Part shown: in pieces, positions 52,264 through 61,384 of the stretch
Layout: every line of letters starts with the position of its first letter
Position numbering within the stretch: position 1 is the stretch's first letter
Assembly (NCBI RefSeq): GCF_014698735.1
Contig: NZ_JACJTQ010000028.1
Span: forward strand, 1 to 64,000
Source of the DNA: Anabaena catenula FACHB-362
GTDB lineage: Bacteria > Cyanobacteriota > Cyanobacteriia > Cyanobacteriales > Nostocaceae
Direction of reading: 5' to 3'
DNA length: 64,000 bases
Position numbers and translations under genes: made by a program
Notes under the pieces: generated by a model
Told to the model about the DNA's origin: nothing
The model's input: the letters and a program-made list of their open reading frames with translations, nothing else
Database searches by the model: none

Positions 52264-52776
52264 ATGATGAATCCAGGCTTGCAGTACCCAATATTTGGCC
52301 CTGAAATACAGTGTCCCCATTGTCGCCAGACTATTCCCGCGCTGACACTGACTGACACCTATCTTTGTACGCGTCATGGCGCTTTTGAAGCAGATCCGAA
52401 AACTGGGGAGTTGGTACATCTCCAGTCGGGTCGTCATTGGCGCAGATGGGATGGAGAATGGTATCGACAACATACTCATCCTGATGGCATTCGGTTTGAA
52501 ATTCACGAAGCGTTAGATAAGCTATATACCCAAGGCTATCGTGCTACAAAGGTGATTATTGCCCGACGTTATGAGGAGTTGATGACTGGCTATCTAGAAC
52601 GCAGTAGTCCTTGGCGTGCTGGACAACCAGAAGGTGCTTCTGCTCGTTTATATGGCTTACCAGTTGAGTTTAGTCCAGATACTGCTGATGAACCTTGCTG
52701 GGAAGTGATTAATTTTGATTTGGACAAGGAGCTAGGTGTGCCGGTGCGTTATCCTTATTTTCGGCTGTTTGAGTAA
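52264..52776 (+). CDS. TIGR02652 family protein
   Basis: 170 aa, cyanobacteria-specific family of unknown function. A zinc-ribbon-like CPHCRQTIPA and LCTRHGAF near residues 17-40 could bind a metal; then SGRHWRRWDGEWYRQHTHPDGIRFEIHEALDKLYTQGYRATKVIIARRYEEL. The C-terminal GLPVEFSPD and DKELGVPVRYPYFRLFE are also typical. The first codon may be the second ATG, one codon later. No neighbours indicate its role. Confidence 0.88.
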   Translation: MMNPGLQYPIFGPEIQCPHCRQTIPALTLTDTYLCTRHGAFEADPKTGELVHLQSGRHWRRWDGEWYRQHTHPDGIRFEIHEALDKLYTQGYRATKVIIARRYEELMTGYLERSSPWRAGQPEGASARLYGLPVEFSPDTADEPCWEVINFDLDKELGVPVRYPYFRLFE

Positions 52777-52783
52777 GGAATGT

Positions 52784-52873
52784 GGAGTACCGAGTACTGA
52801 GTACCGAGTACCGAGTGCCGAGTACTGAGTACTGAGTACTGAGTACTAAGTGGTGAGTGGTGAGTGGTGAGTA
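52784..52873. repeat. Tandem repeat of GAGTACT/GAGTACC units
   Basis: A 7-bp periodic array of GAGTACC, GAGTACT and GTGAGTG-like units downstream of the TIGR02652 gene. Confidence 0.9.
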
Positions 52874-53009
52874 ATGAATGATAATAATTAGTAGTTGCTC
52901 TTATTCACAGGTCTTCATCTACTTGTCTACAAGGAACATTACTTAGTTATGGATTCTACTAAAGTATCTTTTTACTCGCTACTCGGTACTCACTACTCAC
53001 TACTGAATT

Positions 53010-53438
53010 ATGCATCACGTTTCTATTCGGACTGGGAATATTCACCATGCGATCGCTTTTTATGAGCAGTTAGGATTTACGGTTGGCGATCGCTTCACTA
53101 CAGGATATACTTTAGCTTGTTGGATGGAAGGATTGGATAGCCGCATTGAATTAATCCAAATTCCCCAGCCAAAACCAGCCCCTGATGCTTTTGCAGATGA
53201 GCATTATGTGGGCTATTATCATCTTTCCTTTGATTTAACTGAAATTACGCCGGATTTGCATGATTGGTTGGAAAATTTAAAGGCGCGAATAGCTATAGTT
53301 AGTGATTTACAGCCTTTGAAAATCCTTTTAGAACCGACACAACAGCAAATAGGCGATCGCATTTTGGAAGTCGCTTTTATCGCTGATGCTGATGGTTTAC
53401 CTTTGGAGTTGATCCGGTTTTTGTCAAAGCTGGGTTAA
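53010..53438 (+). CDS. VOC (glyoxalase-like) superfamily protein
   Basis: 142 aa. MHHVSIRTGNIHHAIAFYEQLGFTVGDRF at the start and a metal-type Glu in GLPLELIRFL at the end give a two-module VOC fold, with YYHLSFDL in the middle supplying the second module's histidine. Members include glyoxalase I and dioxygenases; the substrate is unknown. Monocistronic. Confidence 0.87.
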   Translation: MHHVSIRTGNIHHAIAFYEQLGFTVGDRFTTGYTLACWMEGLDSRIELIQIPQPKPAPDAFADEHYVGYYHLSFDLTEITPDLHDWLENLKARIAIVSDLQPLKILLEPTQQQIGDRILEVAFIADADGLPLELIRFLSKLG

Positions 53439-53814
53439 ATTAATTATCAGCTAGATTCAGTTCGCTTAATTAGTTATAGTTCAAAACTCCCTGCGTCCCC
53501 CTATCTTCGTGTCAGTCTTAATTACAAGTGTTTATCTGAACTGGATGTTAACAGTTTTTCACTGTTACTGCCTTCTCAGTAAAAGAATACGGATGTAATG
53601 AACCGCAAAGACGCGTTCGCGGTAGCGTTGCGAAGCAAAGGACGCGAAGAAAGAAAGGAAGAAGGAAGAAGGAAGAAGATATGTAATCTTACTGCGGGAA
53701 GGGAGTAACTGAATTTTTTTTCTGAATTTTTAGTCGCTAATTTTCCAGAAAGTTTAAACCACAGATGTATAGGTAAAAAAGGTGTAGTCTTATTTACTTA
53801 TATCTAAAAACTAT
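53439..53814. other. Intergenic region with a dispersed repeat copy
   Basis: Copy C (53570-53660, inverted) of the repeat at 20435-20524 and 28242-28345, followed by an AAGGAAG-type purine run at about 53655-53680. No gene. Confidence 0.75.
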
Positions 53815-56625
53815 ATGTTTGTTATTTCGGTCTTCCATAGATATCGTGTTCCCCTATTATTGTTCATAATATCGATAATTGCAGCATTTTTGTGGAAACA
53901 TACTTCTTCAGTTAGCCAAAAATTAGTCAGAGCAAACGGGGAACATTCTCAGCAAATTTTCGTAGGTAAAAAGACAAATAATCTCACCTTGACAAAAAAT
54001 ATTCAGAAGACAGTGCTGGAAAATGGTCTCACTGTCTTAACAAAGGAAGTACATAATGCCCCAGTTGTAACGGTGCAAGTTTGGTATAAAGTTGGTTCAG
54101 GTAATGAAGAACCTGGAGTAAATGGTGTTGCTCACCAATTGGAACACATGATGTTTAAAGGTACGAAAAATCGTCCTATTCAATTTGGACAATTATTTAG
54201 TGCTTTAGGTAGTGACTCCAACGCTTTTACTAGCTACGATCAAACTGCATATTACAATACTGCGGAACGAAACAAACTCAACGCGCTGCTGGTGCTGGAA
54301 GCTGACAGAATGCAAAATTTACAGCTTGATAACAAGCAATTAGCGAGTGAGAAGCGAGTAGTTATTTCTGAGTTACAAGGTTATGAGAATAGTCCAGCAT
54401 ACCGTATTAGACGTGCTGTGATGCAGTCCGTTTTTCCTGATCATGCTTATGGTTTACCTACTGGTGGTACTCAAGCTGATGTGGAAAAATTAACTATTGA
54501 GCAGGTGCGGGAGTATTACCAAAAATTCTACAATCCTGATCACGCGGTGTTGACGATTGTAGGAGATTTTCAAACTCAACCAACTTTGGAAACTGTAAAA
54601 GAGGTTTTTGGTAAAATTCCCAAAAGTCAAAAGTCTTCCCACTTCTCTACTTCTCCACTTCCGCACCGCTCCCCTTCATCTCCCATTGTCTTGCGAGAAC
54701 CGGGCGTAGGCAAACTGTTACAATTGATTTATCCAGTTCCAGATTTAACTCACCCGGATATACCTCTGCTGGGTGTGATGGACTATATTTTGACTGGGGG
54801 AAAAAGTTCTTATTTGTATAAAGTCTTGGTAGAATCAGGTTTAGCTACTGATGTTTCGGCTCGTGTAGTGACTTTGCGGCAATCTGGTTGGTATCATGTT
54901 TTGGTGACTGTTCCTGCAAATCAGGATTTGTCAAAAATTGATGGAGTGATCAAAAGCGCAATTGCTAATTTCGCAAAAACCGGGGTGACACAGGAACAAG
55001 TTGAAGGCGCTAAAACTCAATTAATAGCTTCCGTAATTTTAAATAGTCGTGATATCACTAGTCAAGCGATGCAATTGGCTAATGATGAGCTAACATCTGG
55101 TGATTATCGTTATACAGAACGCTATTTGGAAAATGTCCGCAAGGTAAAAGCGGCAGATATTGTAGCTGTGATTGACAAATATCTGAAGTCAGAAATGGGA
55201 ACTGTGGGATTTTTTGAGCCAGATCAAAAGTCTTCAAAAGCAGTTAATCATCAAAATGATTCCCTAGCTACTCAGGAAAATTTGACTTCTGGAGTTTCTC
55301 TGACTGCTTCTGAGGTGAGGAAGTATTTACCTTCTGAAAATACTGCGACTCAGATTATATCGAACCAAAAACTTCCACAGAAGTTGACTTTTGTCAATGG
55401 TTTGCAGGTATTATTATTACCAGATCAAAGTAGTCCGACGGTGACTTTGAGTGGCTATATCAAAGCTGGGAAAGAATTTGATCCACATGACAAAGCTGGA
55501 TTAGCGGCTTTGGTAGCAGATAACTTGATGAATGGCACGAAAACGAAAGATACTTTAGATATTGCCAAAGTTTTAGCAGCAAGGGGTGCAAGTCTGGATT
55601 TTACAGCGCAGCGTCAAGGTGTGCGAATTCAGGGTAAGAGTTTAGCTGAGGATTTCCCGATTTTGCTGGGGACTTTGGCTGATGTTCTGAAAAATAGTAC
55701 ATTTAATGCTGGGGATTTAGAACTAACTCGTCAACAAGCTTTAAGTCGGGTTGATGTGGAATTGGATGATCCTGATGAAGTGGCTAACAGAACTTTCATA
55801 CAATCTATTTATCCGCCTAATCATCCTTTACATAGTTTTGCCACTAAAGAAAGTCTACAGAAAATTACACGTGATGATGTGATTGCTTTCAAGTCTCGAC
55901 ATTATCGCCCAGATACGACAATATTAGCACTGGTGGGAGATTTTGATTTCGAGAAAGTGCGTTCGCTCATCGAAACTCAGTTTGGTGATTGGCACGTGAG
56001 CGGAAATCCACCAACATTACAATATCCGCAAGTGGTAATTCGGGATCAAGGAATGCGTGTTAATCCGTTTCTTCCTGGTAAAGCCCAAGCGGTGACATAT
56101 ATGGGTTATACAAGTATTAAACGGGAAGATGCTAGGTTTTATCAAGCTTTAGTGTTGAATCAAATTTTGGGAGGTGACACCTTATCTAGTAGACTGGGAG
56201 CAGAAGTGCGCGATCGCTTGGGTTTGACTTACGGAATTTACAGCAACTTCCAAACTGGAAAGAATGCGGGGACGTTTTTGATTGAAATGCAAACCAATCC
56301 AGAAGATACTAATAAAGCGATCGCTAGTACTCGTAAACTTCTCAAGCAACTACATCAGCAAGGTGTGACTCAACTAGAAGTAGAAAACGCTCAACGCACC
56401 CTGATTAGTAACTATCATATTTCCCTCGCTAAACCAGAAGAATTAACAGATACGATTGTTATGAACGAGGTATATGGACTAGACACAATAGAATTGCAGT
56501 CTTTTGTCCAAAAAATCCAGAAAGTTACCCAGGCTGAAGTTAATCAAGCAGCCCGTGAGTTAATCCACCCTGATAAAATAGTGGTAGTAACAGCAGGTTC
56601 AGCAATTATGGCAGAGCAGAGATGA
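53815..56625 (+). CDS. M16 family zinc peptidase (tandem domain)
   Basis: 936 aa, two M16 halves. A signal anchor (about residues 12-28) precedes the first half, which has the inverted zinc motif HQLEH at residues 107-111 and the downstream LLVLEADRM glutamate, so it should be catalytic. The second half (from about residue 520) lacks HxxEH and is the inactive substrate-cradle domain. These proteins resemble pitrilysin/processing peptidase types and act in the periplasm or at the envelope, degrading peptides. Related M16 genes in cyanobacteria usually come as a pair of adjacent genes; here both halves are in one polypeptide. Confidence 0.93.
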   Translation: MFVISVFHRYRVPLLLFIISIIAAFLWKHTSSVSQKLVRANGEHSQQIFVGKKTNNLTLTKNIQKTVLENGLTVLTKEVHNAPVVTVQVWYKVGSGNEEPGVNGVAHQLEHMMFKGTKNRPIQFGQLFSALGSDSNAFTSYDQTAYYNTAERNKLNALLVLEADRMQNLQLDNKQLASEKRVVISELQGYENSPAYRIRRAVMQSVFPDHAYGLPTGGTQADVEKLTIEQVREYYQKFYNPDHAVLTIVGDFQTQPTLETVKEVFGKIPKSQKSSHFSTSPLPHRSPSSPIVLREPGVGKLLQLIYPVPDLTHPDIPLLGVMDYILTGGKSSYLYKVLVESGLATDVSARVVTLRQSGWYHVLVTVPANQDLSKIDGVIKSAIANFAKTGVTQEQVEGAKTQLIASVILNSRDITSQAMQLANDELTSGDYRYTERYLENVRKVKAADIVAVIDKYLKSEMGTVGFFEPDQKSSKAVNHQNDSLATQENLTSGVSLTASEVRKYLPSENTATQIISNQKLPQKLTFVNGLQVLLLPDQSSPTVTLSGYIKAGKEFDPHDKAGLAALVADNLMNGTKTKDTLDIAKVLAARGASLDFTAQRQGVRIQGKSLAEDFPILLGTLADVLKNSTFNAGDLELTRQQALSRVDVELDDPDEVANRTFIQSIYPPNHPLHSFATKESLQKITRDDVIAFKSRHYRPDTTILALVGDFDFEKVRSLIETQFGDWHVSGNPPTLQYPQVVIRDQGMRVNPFLPGKAQAVTYMGYTSIKREDARFYQALVLNQILGGDTLSSRLGAEVRDRLGLTYGIYSNFQTGKNAGTFLIEMQTNPEDTNKAIASTRKLLKQLHQQGVTQLEVENAQRTLISNYHISLAKPEELTDTIVMNEVYGLDTIELQSFVQKIQKVTQAEVNQAARELIHPDKIVVVTAGSAIMAEQR

Positions 56626-56719
56626 GGTGATTGGGAACTAGGGATTGAGGACTGATCATCAGAAATATGCTTAGATAATGGATAATGGTAATAGGTGTTA
56701 CTGATAGATAAGGCAAGAA

Positions 56720-57199
56720 ATGAGTAGTTTGCTGACAAAAATTTCCAAACATCTATATTCAGTCTTTTGTTTATTGACATTCCTAGTTTGTATCAGCCTC
56801 ATGGGTGCAACTCCAGCAAGAGCAGCAAATTTATCTGGTGATATCCTCAAACAACCAGCTACAGAAATTAAAGTCAGTTTGGGTAATGCCGCTGGTGAAC
56901 TTATATTTGAACCAAATAATTTAGAATTCCAGGTAGGTAAACGTTATAATCTCCACTTAAATAATCCTAGTCCTGTAAAACATTATTTTACGAGTAAAGA
57001 TTTTGCTGATGCCATTTGGACACAAAAAGTTGAAGCAGGAAATGTCGAGATTAAAGGCGTTATTCACGAATTAGAATTAAAACCTGGTGCGGAAGCTGAA
57101 TGGGTATTTGTACCACTCAAACCGGGTAAATATGGTTTACGTTGTACCATAGCCGGACACACAGAAGCGGGTATGGTTGGCGAAATTGTGGTTAATTAG
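56720..57199 (+). CDS. Secreted cupredoxin-domain protein
   Basis: 159 aa. A Sec signal (cleavage near ARA-A, residue 36) is followed by a blue-copper beta-barrel with the type 1 ligands H88 (PVKHYF), C142, H147 and M152 (RCTIAGHTEAGM). The fold and motif resemble plastocyanin or nitrosocyanin-type proteins but with a longer N-terminal strand. It is a candidate periplasmic or lumenal electron carrier or copper protein. AGGC-type ribosome-binding sequence precedes the start. It follows the M16 gene by about 95 bp. Confidence 0.87.
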   Translation: MSSLLTKISKHLYSVFCLLTFLVCISLMGATPARAANLSGDILKQPATEIKVSLGNAAGELIFEPNNLEFQVGKRYNLHLNNPSPVKHYFTSKDFADAIWTQKVEAGNVEIKGVIHELELKPGAEAEWVFVPLKPGKYGLRCTIAGHTEAGMVGEIVVN

Positions 57200-57371
57200 G
57201 GCTTGCTGAATAAAACGAAAACCTAGATAAATCAAGGGATTTAGGAATATGAAAGGCGAGAATGGTGCAAGGAATAGACATTCAACCCATCAAAAACCGA
57301 ACTGACAAGTCAGCGCTTACGCTATCACTTTTCCTTTCTTCGAGACTATTCTTAGCTGCTTCTGATTCTTC

Positions 57372-57405
<34 letters not shown>

Positions 57406-57495
57406 GCCCTCACGAAAAGACTTTTATGCCTACGGCACGCTACGCGAACAGCAAACCCTAATTAATCATTCAGATGGAAGATGGGAACTTATCTA

Positions 57496-57624
57496 TTATT
57501 GAAAGCTTCCAACTCGCACTGCTGTGGTTGCAGCTTCAGTGCGGTTCGTTACTCCTAATCTATTCAATACCTGTGTCACATGATGTCTAATAGTAGAAGG
57601 ACTGATTTTCAACTTTTGGGCGCA
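57496..57624 (-). pseudogene. Remnant of a LuxR/NarL-type helix-turn-helix gene
   Basis: The minus strand reads AQKLKISPSTIRHHVTQVLN, then RLGVTNRTEAATTAVRVG and a stop at 57496. This is the C-terminal DNA-recognition helix and tail of a LuxR-type domain; the receiver and the rest are missing. The upstream end runs directly into the truncated aspartic protease gene (junction about 57621-57633), so this looks like a rearrangement breakpoint. Confidence 0.85.
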
Positions 57625-57839
57625 TGTATTGGTATATCTACCCAACTATTATTAGCTAAATTTGCAGGTAGTTCATATAGAAAAGGTAAACCCATTAAAG
57701 TGACTGCGGCTGATGGTAAACAAAGATCACCTGTAAAACCTGTATCAATTACAAATTCAATAGTAAAATCTGGTTGATTTGGCAGACGAAATATAACGTT
57801 AACTGTGGGATATCCGTTTTTGATAATACCAGAAATCAT
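57609..57839 (-). pseudogene. Truncated retropepsin-like aspartic protease
   Basis: 76 aa. FVIDTGFTGDLCLP (about residues 29-42) is the active-site loop with the catalytic Asp, preceded by MISGIIKNGYPTVNVIFRLPNQPDF. The family is about 120 aa; this frame ends after NNSWVDIP with a short unrelated tail that overlaps the LuxR remnant. The C-terminal part of the domain, including the second flap region, is therefore lost. The start overlaps the stop of the 90-aa gene by 4 bp (ATGA). Activity is unlikely. Confidence 0.8.
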
Positions 57840-58108
57840 CTAATATCACGCTCCATATCACCACAGAAAGAAACAGCAACTTTGTAGCCGATGCGAATAC
57901 CAAAAAGTCGAGCAAATCTGTTTTTATTTCTGAGATAATGGGCTGATTCTCTACCTGTTTTATCAACTGCATATTCACCAGTTTCTATATCAATAATTAC
58001 CATCTTACCGATATTTTCTTCTGTTTCCACTTGTTCACGAATACCATTTTCGTATAGTTCCTTGGCACGTTTGCCAACTTCTTCACTGCTTAAAAGAATA
58101 GCTTGCAC
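57836..58108 (-). CDS. Small protein paired with the aspartic protease
   Basis: 90 aa, soluble. MQAILLSSEEVGKRAKELYENGIREQVETEENIGKMVIID with YAVDKTGRESAHYLRNKN; no named domain, though pairs of this protein with a small clan AA aspartic protease are common in cyanobacteria. The ATGA overlap with the protease start suggests an ancestral two-gene unit, possibly toxin-antitoxin-like, but that is inference. Its partner is now truncated. A second, deleted copy of the pair's flanks lies at 61412-61606. Confidence 0.75.
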   Translation of the reverse strand: MQAILLSSEEVGKRAKELYENGIREQVETEENIGKMVIIDIETGEYAVDKTGRESAHYLRNKNRFARLFGIRIGYKVAVSFCGDMERDIR

Positions 58109-58528
58109 GTTTTTAGTCCTTTTTTCAATACTTATTTAGGATTTCTATCCTTTAATAATACCGAAAATTGCCTAATATCACCAAAATCCTAGCGCAGTGG
58201 AGGCCGCTGGTTTTAGACATGGGGGTAAGGCGTAGACGAATTTATGCGTTTATTCTCATTGATAATTAATAGTTATATAGGATCATGATCCTAGTCAAAA
58301 ACTAGATCAATGTCCGATGCGGTGAACAGAACTACCCTTGTAGAATTACTTAGACAACACAAACCCAGCAGCTTTTCAACAAACTTAGTTTCTAATTTCG
58401 ACTTCAGCAATAAAAATGCATGGGTATAGGTAACTAAGTACCTTTTTTTGGGCAATTTGATTTGCTGCACCTAGTCAAGTCGCGTTAATTCCTCAATCGA
58501 AAGTAACTGTTCTAGGAGATTTATCTTT
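58109..58528. other. Intergenic region holding the first copy of a duplicated segment
   Basis: 58171-58321 is about 85-90% identical to 61455-61606, including the 14-bp palindrome AGGATCATGATCCT (58279-58292). AGGAG at 58515-58519 is the ribosome-binding site for the next gene. Confidence 0.85.
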
Positions 58529-60595
58529 ATGCCTAACAACACCACCACCAGCTACATTACCACCACTACACAAGTCATTGGTTCTACCACCTACAGCTAC
58601 ATCAATGGCTTATTAAGCGGTGCAAGCATTGACACCAACGGCGATGGCATTGCGGATCAAACCATCCAGTACAATAGCGGGCTGACATCGGTCGAAGTTG
58701 ATCGGTCTTTTTCTGGGGTTGGCACTGATTATGTACTAGGTTTTAACTACTACGCAAATGGTCAAATTTCTGAGATTAATCAAGCTTTCGCGGAAGAAGA
58801 TATAGATGGAGATGGAATCATAGATTATTTTGTTTTTAATGAAACCTTCGATCAGCATGGTAATTCCACAGGTCAATCAGTTTTTCTAAAAGGTTCCATA
58901 ATAGGAAATCTAATTCTTGAGTCAAGAACTATCAACAACATTTATGATGCTAATGGCAATCTGACTTCAAAAAGCATTGATGAGAATAATGATGGTACAG
59001 TAGAAACTCTATTCACCTACACCTACGATGCTAATGGCAATCTGACTTCACAAAGCATTGATAATAATAATGATGGTACAGTAGACAATCTACGCACCTA
59101 CACCTACGATGCTAATGGCAATCTGACTTCACAAGGCATTGATAATAATAATGATGGTACAGTAAACGATCTATTCACCTACACCTACGATGCTAATGGC
59201 AATCTGACTTCACAAATCAATGATTTCGATACTGACGGTGACGGTATACTAGATCAGGGAAATACTTTGACCTATGATTATGATGCCAATGGCAACCTAA
59301 CTTCCGAGAGCATTGACATTGGTGCTGACGGTACGGTAGATTCCATATACACGTACACCTACGATGCCAATGGCAACCAAACTTCCGCGAGCCTTGACTT
59401 TGATGCTGACGGTACGGCAAATCGGATCTTCAGCTACACATACGATGCCAATGGCAACCAGATTTCAGAGATAGCGGACTTTGATGGTGACGGTACGATA
59501 GATTTCACCACTTCATACACAAATACTTACAACATCACTTCAGCTTTATTTGACAACAATACTGACGGTACTACTGATAAAGTTGTCACTTATGAGTACG
59601 ACGTGGTAACTGGGCAACTAAGCGCAGAACTCATTGATAACAACAACGACGGTACTATAGACAGCAAAATTAGCTACATCTATGATGCTAACGGACAAAT
59701 AGCTTCGGAAAGCACCGATAGCAACAACGATGGTACATTCGACTCCATCATCAACTACAGCTACGATGCTAACGGCAATCTAATTACCCAGAACCTGGAC
59801 ACCAATGGTGATGGCACAACAGACGATGTTTATAGCTACAGCTACGATGCTAATGGTAAGTTAACAGGCAAAACCTACGACCAAGGTAATAACGGTTCAA
59901 TTGAACAAAACTTCTCTTACACTTACGATGCTAACGGCCGATTAATCACTGAAAGCGTTGATAATAACAACGATGGTACAGCTGATTTAAGCAGTAATTA
60001 CACTTACGACGCTGGTGGTAACGTTATCAAAGTGGTTAACAATGCAGTTGTCTCAACTCAAGTAATTATTGGTGGTAGTGGCAAAGATTTATTAACTGGT
60101 ACTGCTGGTGGCGATAACCTGTTTGGTGGTGTTGGTAATGATGAACTCTATGGCTTAACTGGTAATGACACTCTCGATGGTGGTACTGGTGGCGATCTCC
60201 TGGTTGGTGGTGTAGGTGCAGATGTCCTCACAGGCGGGAATAGTTCAGATACCTTCGGCTATGTAGCTTTGAGTGATTCTTTATTAAGTGGTTACGATAA
60301 GATCACCGACTTCCAGATGAGTGTAGATAGGCTTGATGGGCTAAATGCTGTTTCTAAGCAAAATGTGTTTCAGGGAGGTACAGTTAGCACCCTGACTGAA
60401 GCAGATATTCAAGCGGTGTTAACTACCAGTGTTTTTGCAGTTAATGGTGCAGCTACTTTCACTTTGGGTAGTGGTGCAAGTCAACAGACATTTGTGGCAC
60501 TCAATGACGGTATTGCTGGTTTCTCTGCGGCTACAGATTCAATTATTGAGATTACTGGTTACAGTGGCAATTTGAGTAATTTTGCTGTTGTGTAA
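58529..60595 (+). CDS. RTX-type calcium-binding repeat protein
   Basis: 688 aa. No Sec signal is present, as expected for RTX proteins exported by type I secretion through a C-terminal signal. Residues about 140-510 are tandem copies of a 27-aa unit (YTYDANGNLTSQSIDNNNDG, then TVDNLRT and variants), each with a DxNxDGxxD calcium loop and YDxNG of the YD/RHS type; the first three units are nearly identical at the DNA level (81-bp period, about 58945-59215). Residues about 514-575 carry GGxGxDxLxGG nonapeptides (GGVGNDELYGLTGNDTLDGG). A surface or secreted protein is inferred. Confidence 0.88.
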   Translation: MPNNTTTSYITTTTQVIGSTTYSYINGLLSGASIDTNGDGIADQTIQYNSGLTSVEVDRSFSGVGTDYVLGFNYYANGQISEINQAFAEEDIDGDGIIDYFVFNETFDQHGNSTGQSVFLKGSIIGNLILESRTINNIYDANGNLTSKSIDENNDGTVETLFTYTYDANGNLTSQSIDNNNDGTVDNLRTYTYDANGNLTSQGIDNNNDGTVNDLFTYTYDANGNLTSQINDFDTDGDGILDQGNTLTYDYDANGNLTSESIDIGADGTVDSIYTYTYDANGNQTSASLDFDADGTANRIFSYTYDANGNQISEIADFDGDGTIDFTTSYTNTYNITSALFDNNTDGTTDKVVTYEYDVVTGQLSAELIDNNNDGTIDSKISYIYDANGQIASESTDSNNDGTFDSIINYSYDANGNLITQNLDTNGDGTTDDVYSYSYDANGKLTGKTYDQGNNGSIEQNFSYTYDANGRLITESVDNNNDGTADLSSNYTYDAGGNVIKVVNNAVVSTQVIIGGSGKDLLTGTAGGDNLFGGVGNDELYGLTGNDTLDGGTGGDLLVGGVGADVLTGGNSSDTFGYVALSDSLLSGYDKITDFQMSVDRLDGLNAVSKQNVFQGGTVSTLTEADIQAVLTTSVFAVNGAATFTLGSGASQQTFVALNDGIAGFSAATDSIIEITGYSGNLSNFAVV

Positions 60596-60710
60596 TTCAC
60601 ATTGATGTGTCAATTCTGCATCTGTGATTTGTGTCTTTGGACTCACACAGGTGCAGATTTGTGTGTGTGCAGCACATATTTGTACCTCAGAATACTGGAA
60701 ACTGCTGTAT

Positions 60711-61133
60711 TTATGGTAAATCTTCTATCCAACACAAATGACTAAATAGTTTATCGTTAGATACTGCATTATAAAATCTTTCATCAGCCGTTACCATTTG
60801 ACAATCATTATTCACCGCTAAAGCTAGATATACACAATCATAAACAGCCTGCTGAACTCTTACGGCAATTTCCAAAGCCATTGGCATTAAAGGAGAAGAT
60901 AAGCAGATTTGTAAAGGTAATTCTAAAAGTGATTCTAAATCATTTTGAGCATCATCTAAACTCATTTCTCCCCGACGTACACGCTTCCAGAAAATATTCC
61001 CAATCTCTGGGAAAAAGAAATCAGGAACTAATAATTGATAATTTGGTTTATTTAAACGCAATGCTGCTTCTGAATGGATTTCCGGTAGTACCCATTTAAT
61101 CCCTACATTCGCATCGACTACAAATTTACTCAA
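60711..61133 (-). CDS. vapC: VapC-like PIN-domain toxin
   Basis: 140 aa. PIN-domain acidic residues are visible in VVDANVGIKWV (Asp7), VYDCVYLALA and VTADERF (C-terminal), the usual four-acid RNase site. VapC toxins cleave RNA, often initiator tRNA or rRNA; the target here is unknown. The start overlaps the antitoxin stop by 4 bp (ATGA), so the two form an operon. The toxin appears intact. Confidence 0.9.
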   Translation of the reverse strand: MSKFVVDANVGIKWVLPEIHSEAALRLNKPNYQLLVPDFFFPEIGNIFWKRVRRGEMSLDDAQNDLESLLELPLQICLSSPLMPMALEIAVRVQQAVYDCVYLALAVNNDCQMVTADERFYNAVSNDKLFSHLCWIEDLP

Positions 61134-61384
61134 CGGTTTCGATCCTCACGCAAAAGTTCAACACTGTCACTAAAAGTTTTACCTAAATAACGCTGACGTG
61201 CAGTATCTATTTTCGCCCACGCTTGTGCTTTCGCTAAGTCTTGATTTACTAATTCAGCTTCTACAAAATTTTCTAGAATTGCCTTGACTTCATCTTCTAA
61301 ACTGCGATTATGTCTTTGAGCTAAACCCTGTAATTTTTCTAATACAGCAGGATTAATATTTCCTAGTACAACCTGTGTTGTCAT
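61130..61384 (-). CDS. FitA/VapB-type ribbon-helix-helix antitoxin
   Basis: 84 aa. The N-terminal TTQVVLGNINPAVLEKLQGLAQRHNRSLEDEVKAILENFVEAE is an RHH DNA-binding domain (residues 1-45), and the C-terminal half should wrap the toxin. It is upstream of and overlaps the VapC-like gene by 4 bp. The start is 28 bp from the duplicated segment. Confidence 0.87.
   Translation of the reverse strand: MTTQVVLGNINPAVLEKLQGLAQRHNRSLEDEVKAILENFVEAELVNQDLAKAQAWAKIDTARQRYLGKTFSDSVELLREDRNR

Noticed and set aside
57580-57777. 65-aa plus-strand frame
   Set aside because: Antisense to the truncated aspartic protease, whose active-site motif is clear on the minus strand.
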